A stretch of 64,000 bases of DNA from Caulobacter sp. FWC26 (GCF_002742645.2 NZ_CP033875.1:248001-312000), one strand, 5' to 3'. Shown: positions 18,352 to 28,144, numbered from the stretch's first letter. Notes: generated by a model from the letters alone, not told the origin. A program made the numbers and translations.

Positions 18352-20742
18352 ATGACCTCTCGCAAACCCACGCGCGACGCCGTCCGGCTCAAGGCGCTTC
18401 TTCTCGCGGCTTCCTTGTTGGGCGGTGCGACCAGCGCCTACGCCCAGCAGTCGGAGAAGCCCGCCGAACTGGAAACCGTCGTGGTGACCGGCAAGCGTCT
18501 GTCTGAGGCCAGCGTCGCCATCGGCACGGATCACGCGACGGCGACCGTTTCGATCACGCGCGAGGCCCTGCTGTCGGCCCCGGCCGGCATCACCGGCTTG
18601 AAGATGCTGGAGAGCCTGCCGGGCTTCAACGTCCAGGCCAACGATGCGCTGGGCATGTACGAGTTCGGCAACTCGGTGTCGGTGCGGGCCTTCAACTTCC
18701 AGCAGATCGGCTTCTTGCTCGACAACATCCCGATGGGGCGCAGCGATCAGTTCGGCGGCAGCCCGATCTATCGCTATGTCGACAACGAGAATCTGCTGCG
18801 GGTGACCGCTTCCGCCGGCGCGGGCGATGTCGCCCTGCCCAGCTATGCGTCGCTGGGTCCGATCGTCGACTACTTCACCCAGGCGCCGTCCGAAGAGGCC
18901 GGGGGCGCGATCAGCCAGACCTTCGGCAGCGACGACCTGCGCCGCACCTTCCTGCGGCTCGAGATGGGCAAGGTGGGGCCGCTCTCGGGCTATGTCAGCG
19001 GATCTTGGATCAAGGGCGACCTGTGGCGCGGCCCGGGCACGATCGACCGCAAGCATTACGAGGGCAAGCTGAAGTACGACCTCCCCAACGGCGGGGACAT
19101 CACCTTCCAGACCGTCCACAACGACTATTTCGACTATGACAGCCCGTCGATCACCAAGGCGCAGTACGCCGGGACGGCCGGTGACGTCTTCGGGCGGAAG
19201 GGCCGTTATTTCGCCTATCTGGGCGTGGTGCCGACCTCGGTTCCGTTCGGAACGCCGCTGTCGATCCCGACGGGCAGCCTGCCCGAGGCTGCGGCCGGCG
19301 TGCCGTACTCCAACGCCAATTACGCCCAGTACTACAAGTTCGCGATCAATAAGCGGAAGGACCACCTGTATGGCCTGACGCTGAACACGCCGATCACCGA
19401 CAATCTCGACCTGACCACGACGGCCTATTACGAAGACAAGGGCGGGTACGGGGTGTCGCCGGAGGCCTACGCCACCTCACTGGCCAGCCATAACGCCGAG
19501 CGCCTGATCGTGCCGGGCCTGTTCGCGCCCAAAGGCATCCAGTACGGCCTGTCGGGCATCGACGGGATCCGCCAGGGCGTAACCGCCAAGCTGGCCTGGC
19601 ATGTCGGCTTCAATAAGATCGAGGCCGGCGTCTGGCTGGAGAACGACGACTATCATCGTACCCAGAACCGCTACAACGTCGAGAACGGCAACCCGGACGG
19701 CAAGCCGCTCTTCAACGAGCGCGTCCACGCCCAGCGTGACTATAAATCCCTACGGGAGACCACGCAGTTCTTCCTGAAGGACACCCTGACGCTGATGGAT
19801 TCCAAGCTGAAGCTGGAACTTGGCTTCAAGGCGACTGACATCGATTACAAGATCTCGGGCTATCGCAATCCGAACGACTATATCAACAGCCGCCGCCCGC
19901 TGCTGAAGGACAACTGGAAGGACAGCTTCCTGCCCCAGGTGGGCGCGGTCTACAGCGTGACCGGCCGCGACCAGATCTTCGCCTCGTACTCGGAGAACAT
20001 GGCCCTGCCGCGCGGCGCGGACGACATCTTCTCGGCCGCCAGCCCGACCGTCGCGGGGCCCGACCCCGAGACCTCGACCAACTGGGAGCTTGGCTATCGC
20101 GCCAACCACAAGACGTTCAACGCCTCGATCGTGGCCTATCAGACCGAGTTCAAGAACCGGCTCCAATCCTTCGCCTCGCCAGTGCCAGGCGGTGGCGGGA
20201 TCACCGAGACCTTCTTCCAGAACGTCGGGGCGGTGAAGGCCAAGGGCGTCGAGTTCAGCGGCCAGTGGAAGCCCGAACTCCTTGCCGGCAAGGCGTACTT
20301 CAACGCCAACGTCTCCTACAACAGCGCCAAGTTCCAGGATGACGTCCTGAACTACCGCGCCAGCACCACGGCGGCGGCCACGACCCTGGCCATCGCCGGC
20401 AAGAAGGTGCCGGACTTCCCCGACTGGGTGATCCAGGGCGGTGTCACGGTCGAACCGTTCGACGGCCTGTTGATGAACGTCTCGGCCCGCCACCTGGAAA
20501 GCCGCTTCACAAACTTCATCAACAGCGAAAGCGTCGGCGGCTACACCATCGTCAACGCCTACATCGACATCGGCGACGGCTTCTCGGCCGGGCCGTTCAG
20601 CCAGATCAAGGCGCGGGTCAACATCGATAACCTGTTCGACAAGGACTATCTGGGCACCATCAACACGACGGTGAACACCGCCGCCAGCTTCCGTCCGGCG
20701 CCGCCCAGAACGGTGCAGTTCACGATCTCTGCTGACTTCTAG
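18352..20742 (+). CDS. TonB-dependent receptor
   Basis: A 796-residue outer-membrane receptor. The signal peptide ends at SAYAQ; ELETVVVTGKR is a TonB-box-like start. A plug domain (GLKMLESLPGFNVQANDALG, then SVSVRAFNFQQIGFLLDNIP) follows, and then the 22-strand barrel ends in RVNIDNLFDKDYLGT and a C-terminal TVQFTISADF with terminal Phe. The ATG at 18352 has GGGGA just upstream; a TTG four codons earlier is less likely. It is the only plus-strand gene in an otherwise minus-strand block. Its substrate is unknown, though the upstream glycine riboswitch hints at glycine, glycyl peptides or a related nitrogen source. Confidence 0.92.
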   Translation: MTSRKPTRDAVRLKALLLAASLLGGATSAYAQQSEKPAELETVVVTGKRLSEASVAIGTDHATATVSITREALLSAPAGITGLKMLESLPGFNVQANDALGMYEFGNSVSVRAFNFQQIGFLLDNIPMGRSDQFGGSPIYRYVDNENLLRVTASAGAGDVALPSYASLGPIVDYFTQAPSEEAGGAISQTFGSDDLRRTFLRLEMGKVGPLSGYVSGSWIKGDLWRGPGTIDRKHYEGKLKYDLPNGGDITFQTVHNDYFDYDSPSITKAQYAGTAGDVFGRKGRYFAYLGVVPTSVPFGTPLSIPTGSLPEAAAGVPYSNANYAQYYKFAINKRKDHLYGLTLNTPITDNLDLTTTAYYEDKGGYGVSPEAYATSLASHNAERLIVPGLFAPKGIQYGLSGIDGIRQGVTAKLAWHVGFNKIEAGVWLENDDYHRTQNRYNVENGNPDGKPLFNERVHAQRDYKSLRETTQFFLKDTLTLMDSKLKLELGFKATDIDYKISGYRNPNDYINSRRPLLKDNWKDSFLPQVGAVYSVTGRDQIFASYSENMALPRGADDIFSAASPTVAGPDPETSTNWELGYRANHKTFNASIVAYQTEFKNRLQSFASPVPGGGGITETFFQNVGAVKAKGVEFSGQWKPELLAGKAYFNANVSYNSAKFQDDVLNYRASTTAAATTLAIAGKKVPDFPDWVIQGGVTVEPFDGLLMNVSARHLESRFTNFINSESVGGYTIVNAYIDIGDGFSAGPFSQIKARVNIDNLFDKDYLGTINTTVNTAASFRPAPPRTVQFTISADF

Positions 20743-20762
20743 AATCCATCGCTGAGACAAAG

Positions 20763-20797
20763 AAAAACGCCGCCCCGGAAGCTCTGGGGCGGCGTTG
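20763..20797. terminator. Bidirectional terminator
   Basis: AACGCCGCCCC (20766-20776) pairs with GGGGCGGCGTT (20786-20796). Read on the minus strand the stem is followed by TTTTTC, closing ctpA; on the plus strand it also lies 20 bases after the receptor stop. Confidence 0.8.
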
Positions 20798-20824
20798 ATC
20801 GTTCAGGGCGCGGAGCCTGGCCGT

Positions 20825-22219
20825 TTACTTGGTCTCGGTCACCGGCGTCTTGCCGCCCGCCGCGGCGGCGGCCTTGGCCGTCACTTCGGCGACCTTGGCG
20901 GCGGGCTTGGGAAGCTTTGGCGTGTTGGCGACGCCCCCGGCCTGCAGCACGGCGATGGCGCGTTGCAGCTGGAAGTCGCCCTTCTTGTCGTCGAAGCCCG
21001 TTGGCGGCGCCTCGGCCGGCGTATGGGCGCCGACGCGCGCCTTGCCCTCGTCGGCGTTGAGCGCGTTCTTGAAGCTGGCTTCGCTGAACCAGACGCGATT
21101 GGCGATGTCCTGGGCCTGGTCGCGGGTCTGGGCGACTTCGAGATCTGGCGCGATGCCGGTCTTCTGGATCGAGCGGCCCGACGGGGTGAAGTACTTGGCC
21201 GTGGTCAGTTTCAGGGCGCCGTCGGCCCCGCCGCGCAGCGGGATCACGGTCTGCACCGAACCCTTGCCAAAGCTGGTCAGGCCGACCAGTTCGGCCCGCT
21301 TACGGTCCTGCAGCGCGCCCGCCACGATCTCCGCCGCCGAGGCCGAGCCCTGGTTGATCAGCACCACCATCGGCAGGCCGTTCAGCATGTCGCCGCCGCG
21401 CGCGTTGTAGCGCTGGATATTGCGGGCGTCGCGGCCGCGCTGGCTGACCACCTCGCCACCGTCCAGGAACACATCGGCCACGCCGACCGCCTGGTCGAGC
21501 AGGCCGCCCGGATTGTTGCGAAGATCCAGGATCAGGCCCTTCATCTTCGGGTTCTTGGTCTTCAGCTCGTTGATCGAGGCCACGAGCGCGTCGGTGGCCT
21601 TCTCGTTGAAGCCCGGCAAGCGGACATAGCCGTAGTCGCCTTCCATGCGGGCGATGGCGGCCTTGGGCTTGATGACTTCGCGGATCAGCTTGACGTCGAA
21701 GGGGTCGGTCTTGTCACGAGCGATCGTCAGGGTGACGGCCTCGCCGGCCGTGCCGCGCATCTGCTTGACGGCTTCATTCACCGTCAGGCCCAGCACGCTC
21801 TGGCCGTTGACGGCGGTGATGTAGTCGCCGGCCTGGATGCCCGCGCGCGACGCCGGGGTGCCGTCCATCGGCGAGATCACCTTGACCACGCCCTCTTCGC
21901 TGGTGACCTCCAGGCCCAGCCCGCCGTACTCGCCGCGGGTGGTGTCCTGCATGTCTTCATAGGCGTCGGGCGCCAGGTAGCCGGAGTGCGGGTCCAGGCT
22001 GGTCAGCATGCCGTCCAGGGCCGCCTCGATCAGCTTCTTGTCGTCGACCTCGGTGACATACTGGTCCTCGACGGTGCCCAGCACGTCGCCGAACAGCTCC
22101 AGCATCTTGTAGGTCTTAGCCTTGGGGGCGTTGTTCGCCTGGGCGATGGGGCTGATGTAGGCCATCGTTCCCGCGCCGAGGACGAAGGCCGAAACGCCGA
22201 TGATCAGGTACTTGCGCAT
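20825..22219 (-). CDS. ctpA: Carboxy-terminal processing protease (S41)
   Basis: A 464-residue S41 protease. It has a signal anchor (residues 4-28), a PDZ domain around residues 97-165 (GGLGLEVTSEEG, ASRAGIQAGDYITAVNG), and the S41 core with nucleophile Ser294 in GSASAAEI and Lys319 in SFGKGSVQT. YGYVRLPGFNE and LDLRNNPGGLLDQA are typical CtpA strands. The C-terminus is an Ala/Lys-rich tail. CtpA-type proteases trim or degrade periplasmic proteins, often cell-wall enzymes. It neighbours an EnvC-like gene, as in many proteobacteria. Confidence 0.93.
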   Translation of the reverse strand: MRKYLIIGVSAFVLGAGTMAYISPIAQANNAPKAKTYKMLELFGDVLGTVEDQYVTEVDDKKLIEAALDGMLTSLDPHSGYLAPDAYEDMQDTTRGEYGGLGLEVTSEEGVVKVISPMDGTPASRAGIQAGDYITAVNGQSVLGLTVNEAVKQMRGTAGEAVTLTIARDKTDPFDVKLIREVIKPKAAIARMEGDYGYVRLPGFNEKATDALVASINELKTKNPKMKGLILDLRNNPGGLLDQAVGVADVFLDGGEVVSQRGRDARNIQRYNARGGDMLNGLPMVVLINQGSASAAEIVAGALQDRKRAELVGLTSFGKGSVQTVIPLRGGADGALKLTTAKYFTPSGRSIQKTGIAPDLEVAQTRDQAQDIANRVWFSEASFKNALNADEGKARVGAHTPAEAPPTGFDDKKGDFQLQRAIAVLQAGGVANTPKLPKPAAKVAEVTAKAAAAAGGKTPVTETK

Positions 22220-22332
22220 AAAGGCCCGGAAGGCTCCCTAGCGGCGCGCGGCGCCGCAACCCGTGTTTAGTCCCGACCAACCCTGTCAGTGACCGGAGGT
22301 ATAATTACGGCCACAATTACTGAAAAAGTCGA

Positions 22333-23388
22333 CTATCGCGACTCCTGTTTCAGCCAGCGCTCCGGATCGGCCGGCGCGCCGTTTTCCCGCACTTCCATAT
22401 AGAGTTCCGGTTCGGAAGATGCATGGTCGGGCATCTTTCCGATGGGCGCGCCGGCCGCGACAGATTGTCCGGGTGCGGCGGTGACCTGGTCCAGGCCCGC
22501 CAGCACCACATGATAGGCGCCTTGGGCGCGCAGGATCAGCACTGCTCCCCAGCCGTTCAGCGCGCCGGCGTATTCGACGACCCCGGCGACCGGCGCGGCG
22601 ATGGTCGCGCCCTTTTCGGGACGCAGCGTCAGGCCCGGCGACTTGCCGCCCACCGGCATTTCCTGTCCGAACCGGCGAACGATCGCCGCTTCGACGGGCG
22701 GCCGCAGCTTGAGCGGCCCGCTGGGCTCCACGCGGCCCAGCCCGTCGGTCAGCGCCCCGAGGGTCTTCAGTTCATTGGCCTGGGTCAGCGCCTCCTGGGC
22801 GTAGGCGCGTTCGAGCTCGGTCTTTTCGATGATGAGGCGCTCGATCTCGCCCTTGCGGTCGGCGACCACGCTTTCAGCGGTGAACAGTTCGGCCGACGCG
22901 GCCGCCGCCTCGCGACGCAAGGTTCCGATCGCCGTCGCCTGGCGGCCATAGGCGTCGGCGCGGGCCTTCAGATCCGGCGTCATGGCGCGGATCAGGATCG
23001 CCGCGCGCACCGCGTCGCGAGCGTCGCCGGGCGAGACGAGCAGGGCCGGCGGCGGATCGCGGCGGAACAGTTGCAGGGCGGAGAGGAGCAGCGACAGCCG
23101 CTGACGGTTGCGGCCCAGATCGGCCAGGATCGCCTTCTCCCGGGCGTTCAGCGCCTCCAGCCGGTCGCGCTTGGCGTCCACGTCGACGCCGGCGGCGATG
23201 CGGGCGTGGTCCAGGCGATCGAGCTCGGCGCGGAGGTCCTGGATCTCGCGGCGGATGTCGGCCGCATGCTGGCGGTCCTTGGCGCGTTGGGCCTCGAAGG
23301 CGGTGTCCGCGCGCTGCCAGCCGACCACGACCGTGGGAACGGTGAGGATCAGGGCGCAGACGGCGAGGGCGAGTCGCGAGCGGGACAT
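22333..23388 (-). CDS. EnvC-type murein hydrolase activator with LytM domain
   Basis: A 351-residue protein. It has an N-terminal membrane/signal segment (LALAVCALILTVPTVVVGW), a long coiled coil of about residues 25-200 (DIRREIQDLRAELDRLD, DAKRDRLEALNAREKAILADL), and a degenerate LytM/M23 domain at the C-terminus (KGATIAAPVAGVVEYAGAL, GAYHVVLAGLDQV, PELYMEVRENGAP). The catalytic metal residues of M23 are not all present, as in EnvC. EnvC activates amidases at division. I chose the ATG at 23388, 17 bases after rlmH; the longer frame overlaps rlmH. Confidence 0.88.
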   Translation of the reverse strand: MSRSRLALAVCALILTVPTVVVGWQRADTAFEAQRAKDRQHAADIRREIQDLRAELDRLDHARIAAGVDVDAKRDRLEALNAREKAILADLGRNRQRLSLLLSALQLFRRDPPPALLVSPGDARDAVRAAILIRAMTPDLKARADAYGRQATAIGTLRREAAAASAELFTAESVVADRKGEIERLIIEKTELERAYAQEALTQANELKTLGALTDGLGRVEPSGPLKLRPPVEAAIVRRFGQEMPVGGKSPGLTLRPEKGATIAAPVAGVVEYAGALNGWGAVLILRAQGAYHVVLAGLDQVTAAPGQSVAAGAPIGKMPDHASSEPELYMEVRENGAPADPERWLKQESR

Positions 23389-23404
23389 CGCCGGAACTCT
23401 TGCC

Positions 23405-23869
23405 TCAATCGCGGTGATAGGGCGAGCCCGACAGGATGGTGGCGGCGCGATAGATCTGTTCGGCCAACATGGCGCGGGCCAGGGCGTGCGGCCAGGTCTG
23501 GACGCCAAAGGCCATGGTCTCGTTGGCGGCCGCCAGGATCGAAGGGTCAAGACCGTCGGCTCCACCGATCAGGAACACCACCCGGCGGTTTCCGTCATCG
23601 CGGAGTCGGGCCAGATGATCGGCGAAGGCGCGGCTTTTCCAGGCCTTGCCGTGCTCGTCGCACGCCACGACATAGGCGCCCTCCAGATGCGGGCGCAGCA
23701 CCTCGGCCTCGGCGGCCTTGCCCGGCTTCTTGGCCTCGACCTCGAGAATGTCGACAGGGCCCAGGGCCAGGGCGCGGCCTGACGCGGTGGCGCGGGACGC
23801 ATAGTCCAGAGCCAGTTGCGCCTCGACCATGCGGCCAAGCTTTCCAACGGTGAGGATGGTGATTTTCAT
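23405..23869 (-). CDS. rlmH: 23S rRNA pseudouridine-1915 N3-methyltransferase
   Basis: A 154-residue SPOUT methyltransferase. The start is MKITILTVGKLG, followed by FLIGGADGLD and the C-terminal knot signature PHALARAMLAEQIYRAATILSGSPYHRD, all characteristic of RlmH. It methylates pseudouridine 1915 in helix 69 of 23S rRNA. The start at 23869 fits the family's length of about 155; the longer frame adds an Arg-rich segment with no match. Confidence 0.95.
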   Translation of the reverse strand: MKITILTVGKLGRMVEAQLALDYASRATASGRALALGPVDILEVEAKKPGKAAEAEVLRPHLEGAYVVACDEHGKAWKSRAFADHLARLRDDGNRRVVFLIGGADGLDPSILAAANETMAFGVQTWPHALARAMLAEQIYRAATILSGSPYHRD

Positions 23870-23985
23870 CAAGGCAAGCGTGGCAGCCGAAGGTGGAAGC
23901 CGGTTTCGGCGCCCGCCACGCGCCAAGCAAAAGAGCAAGCTCAAGGCCGCCATCTCTTCTGGAGACAGCGGCCGAGCTCAAGAGA

Positions 23986-24456
23986 TCAGTTCGCCGCCGT
24001 GCGGTGCGGGGCGTCGACCGCCCAGATCTTCTCGATGTTGTAGAAGCTGCGCACTTCGGGACGGAACAGGTGGACCACGACGTCACCGGCGTCGATCAGC
24101 ACCCAGTCGCAATGCGGCAGGCCTTCAACCCGCGCCTTGCCGAAGCCGTTTTCCTTCAGGGCGCGCAGGATGTGGTCCGCCAGAGCGCCGACGTGACGGT
24201 GCGAACGGCCCGACGCCACGATCAGGCTGTCGGCGACCGAACTCTTGTCCGTCAGGTCGATGTGGACGATGTCCTGGGCCTTGTCGTCGTCAAGGCGGTC
24301 GAGGATGAGGCGCTCCAGCGCCTTCACGTCGAGAACCGGACTCAGGCCCGGGGATTCAGTCGAGGACTCGGCGCCGGCCGGGCCTTCGTGCGCACTTTGC
24401 GCGGGGTCGCTACGCAGCGGATTGCTCCTTATGGGGTCGCTGTGGATCGTCCTCAT
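23986..24456 (-). CDS. rsfS: Ribosome silencing factor
   Basis: A 156-residue RsfS/DUF143 protein. The core from about residue 43 has ERLILDRLDDDKAQDIVHIDL, the GRSHRHVGALADHI segment and CDWVLIDAGDVVVHLFRPEVRSFYNIEKIW. RsfS binds L14 on the large subunit and blocks subunit joining under starvation. The first 42 residues are a Ser/Pro/Arg-rich extension not seen in short homologues; the ATG at 24456 lacks a good ribosome site, so the start could be internal. It sits between nadD and rlmH, its usual neighbours. Confidence 0.92.
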   Translation of the reverse strand: MRTIHSDPIRSNPLRSDPAQSAHEGPAGAESSTESPGLSPVLDVKALERLILDRLDDDKAQDIVHIDLTDKSSVADSLIVASGRSHRHVGALADHILRALKENGFGKARVEGLPHCDWVLIDAGDVVVHLFRPEVRSFYNIEKIWAVDAPHRTAAN

Positions 24457-24537
24457 AGCATGGAATTGGGCGAAACGTGAGGGGGTGATGGCGGAACGGT
24501 GATTCGCAAGCCTTCAGCGGCGCACGCACAACGCGGC

Positions 24538-25104
24538 TCAACCCTTCTGCCGCGCCCGTAGCGCCGTCGAGGAGGCGAAGTTCAGCGGGCCCGTCAGATA
24601 GACCCAGGCCGGCGATTTGGCGTCCGGCAGCTTGGCGGCGGCGCTGGCGGGCCATCGGGCGAACGCGAAGCGGCGGGCGGCCGGCGAGGTTCGGGCCTTC
24701 AGCGCGATCCACGGGCGCGAGATCACCGCCACCGGCACTTCGCGCATGATCTGCGTCCAGCCCCGCCAGCGGTGGAAGGTGGCCAGGCTGTCGGCGCCCA
24801 TGATCCAGACGAACTTCACGCCGGGGTAGCGGGCGCGCAGAACGCGCAGGGTGTCGATCGTGTACTGCGAGCCCAGTCGCGTCTCGGCGTCCGAGACGAT
24901 CATCCCCGCCCCGCGCGCCCAGCGGCGGGCGTTGGCCATGCGCTCGGACAAGGGGCGGGTCTCGTGCGACGGCTTTAGCGGGTTCTGCGGCGACACCAGC
25001 CAGATCACGCGATCCAGCTCGAGACGACGCATGGCCGTCTCGGCCACGTGGGCGTGGCCCTCGTGCGCCGGATTGAAGCTGCCGCCGAACAGCCCGACAC
25101 GCAT
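24538..25104 (-). CDS. nadD: Nicotinate-nucleotide adenylyltransferase
   Basis: A 188-residue enzyme of NAD synthesis making nicotinate adenine dinucleotide. It has the nucleotidyl-transferase motif GGSFNPAHEGH, LVSPQNPLK, FVWIMGADSLATFHRWRGW, and a C-terminal FASSTALRARQ. The ATG at 25104 has GGAG six bases upstream. An ATG at 25188 would add 28 residues and overlap proA by 35 bases; the added segment ends HLEPGM, similar to short extensions I recall in other alphaproteobacterial NadD, so the longer form is possible. Confidence 0.92.
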   Translation of the reverse strand: MRVGLFGGSFNPAHEGHAHVAETAMRRLELDRVIWLVSPQNPLKPSHETRPLSERMANARRWARGAGMIVSDAETRLGSQYTIDTLRVLRARYPGVKFVWIMGADSLATFHRWRGWTQIMREVPVAVISRPWIALKARTSPAARRFAFARWPASAAAKLPDAKSPAWVYLTGPLNFASSTALRARQKG

Positions 25105-25153
25105 CCCGGGCTCCAGGTGGAACCCCAGGCGCTGGGCGTTGGGCCGACCGGCC

Positions 25154-26428
25154 TCAGGGACGAGTCTGGCCGGTCCCGCGAACCACATATTTGAACGTCG
25201 TCAGTTGCTCGGCCCCAACCGGACCGCGGGCGTGAAGCTTGTCGGTGGCGATGCCGATCTCGGCCCCGAACCCGAATTCGCCGCCGTCGGCGAACTGGGT
25301 CGAGGCGTTGACCAGCACGATGGCGCTGTCGACCTCGGCGATGAAGGCCTCGGCCGCCGTCGGATCCTCGGTGATGATCGCGTCGGTGTGGCCTGAGCCG
25401 TAGGAGGCGATGTGCTGGGCCGCGCCGGCCACGCCGTCGACCACGGCGACGGCCAGGATCGGGGCCAGATACTCGGTGGTCCAGTCCTCGACGGTCGCCT
25501 TCTTCATGGTCGGCTCGATGGCGCGGGCGGCGGCGTCGCCGCGCAGCTCGCAACCGGCCTTGATCAGCGCGTCGGCGATCGGCGGCAGCAGCTTTTCGGC
25601 GGCGGCCTTGTCGATGAGCAGGGTCTCGGCCGAGCCGCAGACCGAAACGCGGCGCAACTTGGCGTTCACCACCACCTCGACGGCCTTCTTCAGGTCGGCG
25701 GCGGCGTGCACGAAGACGTGGTTCAGGCCTTCCAGGTGGCCCAACACCGGAGCGCGGGCCTCGGCCTGGACGCGGGCCACCAGGCTCTTGCCGCCGCGGG
25801 GGATGATGAGGTCGACGGTCTTGTCGAGCCCGGCCAGGATCATGCCGACGGCGGCCCGATCAGGCGTCTTCACCGCCTGGACGGCGGCGGCGGGGAGACC
25901 CGAGCTCTTCAGGCCGCGCTCGATGGCGGCGTGAATGGCCAGGTTGGAGTGGATGCACTCCGAGCCGCCGCGCAGGATCACCGCATTGCCCGAGCGCACG
26001 CACAGCGCCGCGGCGTCGGCGGTCACGTTGGGGCGGCTCTCGTAGATCATGGCGATGACGCCGATGGGGGTGCGCACGCGGGCGATGTCCAGGCCGTTGG
26101 GCCGGGTCCAGCGCGAGATGGCCACGCCGACCGGATCGGGAATGGCGGCCACGGCCTCGACTCCGGCGGCCACGCCCTCCAGGCGGGCGGCGTCCAGAGC
26201 CAGGCGGTCCAGCATCGGGCCCGAGACGCCATTGGCCTGCGCGCGCGCCAGATCCTTGGCGTTGGCGGCCAGGATCACGTCAGCGTCTTCGCGGATGGCG
26301 GCGGCCATGGCTTGGATGGCGGCGGTGCGCTGCTCTGGCGTGGCGAGACGAAGCGCGCGCGCGCCCTCGCGGGCCGTCCGGCCCATCCCCGCCATGATCG
26401 CCTGCAAGCTGGCGCCCGCGTCGTCCAT
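25154..26428 (-). CDS. proA: Glutamate-5-semialdehyde dehydrogenase
   Basis: A 424-residue gamma-glutamyl phosphate reductase, the second step of proline synthesis. Key segments are [48 protein letters not shown], and the active-site cysteine region [13 protein letters not shown]. Length matches the family (415-430). I chose the ATG at 26428; the preceding 40 codons have no match. nadD follows on the same strand 49 bases on. The gamma-glutamyl kinase partner is outside the visible block. Confidence 0.95.
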   Translation of the reverse strand: MDDAGASLQAIMAGMGRTAREGARALRLATPEQRTAAIQAMAAAIREDADVILAANAKDLARAQANGVSGPMLDRLALDAARLEGVAAGVEAVAAIPDPVGVAISRWTRPNGLDIARVRTPIGVIAMIYESRPNVTADAAALCVRSGNAVILRGGSECIHSNLAIHAAIERGLKSSGLPAAAVQAVKTPDRAAVGMILAGLDKTVDLIIPRGGKSLVARVQAEARAPVLGHLEGLNHVFVHAAADLKKAVEVVVNAKLRRVSVCGSAETLLIDKAAAEKLLPPIADALIKAGCELRGDAAARAIEPTMKKATVEDWTTEYLAPILAVAVVDGVAGAAQHIASYGSGHTDAIITEDPTAAEAFIAEVDSAIVLVNASTQFADGGEFGFGAEIGIATDKLHARGPVGAEQLTTFKYVVRGTGQTRP

Positions 26429-26605
26429 CTCGTCCCCGTCCTGAAGGTTATGCTCAGGTTGAGCCTTACCTAAGCCCTTTCCGGAGCGGATGAAACCGGG
26501 TTCGTCTGAAAACGGAGGGAGTTTTGGTGACAGTCGGGGCCTGGCCATTGCCGACGGCGAGCGGCCGACGCATCAAGGGTTGGCTAGAACTGAGAGGCGC
26601 TTCTC

Positions 26606-26821
26606 ATGTCCGACAACAAGGTGAAGGGCCCGGCGTCCTACTTACCGTCAATCGAGAAGACCTACGGCCAGCCGATCGCCCACTGGCAGAAGATCGTGCG
26701 CGACGCCTATCCGGCCAAGCACATGGATCTCGTCGCCGTGCTGAAGAGCGCATACGGTCTTGGCCACGGCCACGCCAATGCGATCGTAGCCTACACCTTG
26801 GCCGAGGACGGTCTGAAATAG
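26606..26821 (+). CDS. DUF4287 domain protein
   Basis: A 71-residue protein with the DUF4287 pattern: SIEKTYGQPIAHWQKIV, then HMDLVAVLKSAYGLGHGHANAIVAY. Members are tiny helical proteins, sometimes fused to DUF5655, with no known activity. The ATG at 26606 follows GAGAGGCGC. It is convergent with the lipoprotein gene 4 bases downstream. Confidence 0.85.
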   Translation: MSDNKVKGPASYLPSIEKTYGQPIAHWQKIVRDAYPAKHMDLVAVLKSAYGLGHGHANAIVAYTLAEDGLK

Positions 26822-26825
26822 CCGC

Positions 26826-27089
26826 CTATTTCGCGTAGACGACCCGGCACTCGCCCTCGACCGTGGTGTAGCGGCCGTTGGCGGCGTCGACGAACGAGAT
26901 GCGGCCGCCTTCGTCATATTCGACCTTGCCGGTCGAGCGGCCGGCGAAGGTCTGGGTCCCGTACGACCAGCAGACGATGTCGGCCGGCTTGTCGCTCCAC
27001 GTCGCCGCGCGCCGGGCTTGCTTGCTCTCGGTGCAGGCCGACAAAGCCGGAAGGGACAGGACGGCGAGAGCGACGACGAAGAGGCGCAT
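26826..27089 (-). CDS. Small lipoprotein of unknown function
   Basis: An 87-residue protein with a lipoprotein signal peptide: lipobox LSAC, Cys at residue 19. The mature part has CWSYGTQTFAGRSTGKVEYD and a C-terminal CRVVYAK, so two further Cys could form a disulphide. I recognise no named family. It is probably anchored in the outer or inner membrane facing the periplasm. It stands alone on the minus strand. Confidence 0.7.
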   Translation of the reverse strand: MRLFVVALAVLSLPALSACTESKQARRAATWSDKPADIVCWSYGTQTFAGRSTGKVEYDEGGRISFVDAANGRYTTVEGECRVVYAK

Positions 27090-27199
27090 GGGAATCCTTG
27101 GTGGTGGCTTGGTCGGCGATACCGCGAGGGTCTCCCGGTCGCGCGTTCTGAGAGCTTAGCATCGGCGCGGGCGAGGACCAGCGGTTCGCTGATCACGGC

Positions 27200-28144
27200 C
27201 TAGTCCTTCTGACAAGGCCCAAACCGGGCGTAGTAGGCTTCCAGCGTCTCCAGGCCCATGGCTGCGCGGCGAGCCTCCAGGCCTTGAGGATCCGCCACGG
27301 CAGGATGGGGTTCGCGTTGGCCGGCCCGACAGCGCGCTTGCGTCGCGTAAAGCTGGTTACGGCCCTCATTGGCCGCGAGGCGGTCATACAGGTAGGCGTA
27401 GTTGCGCTTGCTGGTCTCGTTCTGGTCCTTGAGGCGGGTCAGCAGGGCCAAGGCCTCGCGCTGGAAGACGGGATCATGGTCGGCGTGCTGGACCATCAGC
27501 CACGCGGCCCTGTCGGCGTCCGGGCCCTCTGCGGAGAGGGTGAACCAGCCGTTGGACCGGATCTCCGACTTCAGCCACTCGGCGTTGTCGCGCGCGATGA
27601 CGCAGTAGCGATGCTTCGAGCGCAGAGCGATCCGTCGCTCCACCCCCGGCGCGCCATCTCCGGGCGCGGAGACGCTCAGGCCGGCCTGGTCGACCGCGAC
27701 GCGCTCGATCACGGCGCGGGCGCGCGGCGTTCGCGCGGTTTGAGCCTGCTCCACGAAGGCCTGAACATTGCGGCTGACATAGCGGCCATCGATCTGCTCG
27801 CCGGCCAGGGCCTTGGCGCGCAGAGCCGCGCTGTCTTGCTCGAGCTGAGCGGCGGCCTCACGGTCGGCGCGCCAAGCGGCGGCGGAGTCGGCTTCCGCTG
27901 CGCTCTCGAGACCCAGAACGATCTCGAAGTCAGCCTCGGTGCGACAACCCTTGGCCTCGTCGTCTGCGATGATCGAAGCGGCCAGAGCCCGGACCTCCGC
28001 TGGGGTGCGGACCGCGCGAAGGCTCCAGTAGTCGAAAGTCCGTGCGGCCGCAGCGTCAGCGCGCAGCGCTGTGAGCGGCAACGGCGCCTGGAGGGCGCTG
28101 GCCAGCGCAAAGGCGACGACCACAGGTCCTGTTCCGAACGCCAT
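27200..28144 (-). CDS. DUF6624-like exported protein
   Basis: A 314-residue protein. It starts with a hydrophobic signal-like stretch (VVVAFALASALQAPL) and continues as a mostly helical, Ala-rich region. The C-terminal third has SNGWFTLSAEGPDADRAAWL, QHADHDPVFQREALALL and YAYLYDRLAANEGRNQLYATQ, the pattern of DUF6624 proteins. Function is unknown. The ATG at 28144 has GGAG seven bases upstream; the ATG nine codons earlier lacks one. Confidence 0.7.
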   Translation of the reverse strand: MAFGTGPVVVAFALASALQAPLPLTALRADAAAARTFDYWSLRAVRTPAEVRALAASIIADDEAKGCRTEADFEIVLGLESAAEADSAAAWRADREAAAQLEQDSAALRAKALAGEQIDGRYVSRNVQAFVEQAQTARTPRARAVIERVAVDQAGLSVSAPGDGAPGVERRIALRSKHRYCVIARDNAEWLKSEIRSNGWFTLSAEGPDADRAAWLMVQHADHDPVFQREALALLTRLKDQNETSKRNYAYLYDRLAANEGRNQLYATQARCRAGQREPHPAVADPQGLEARRAAMGLETLEAYYARFGPCQKD

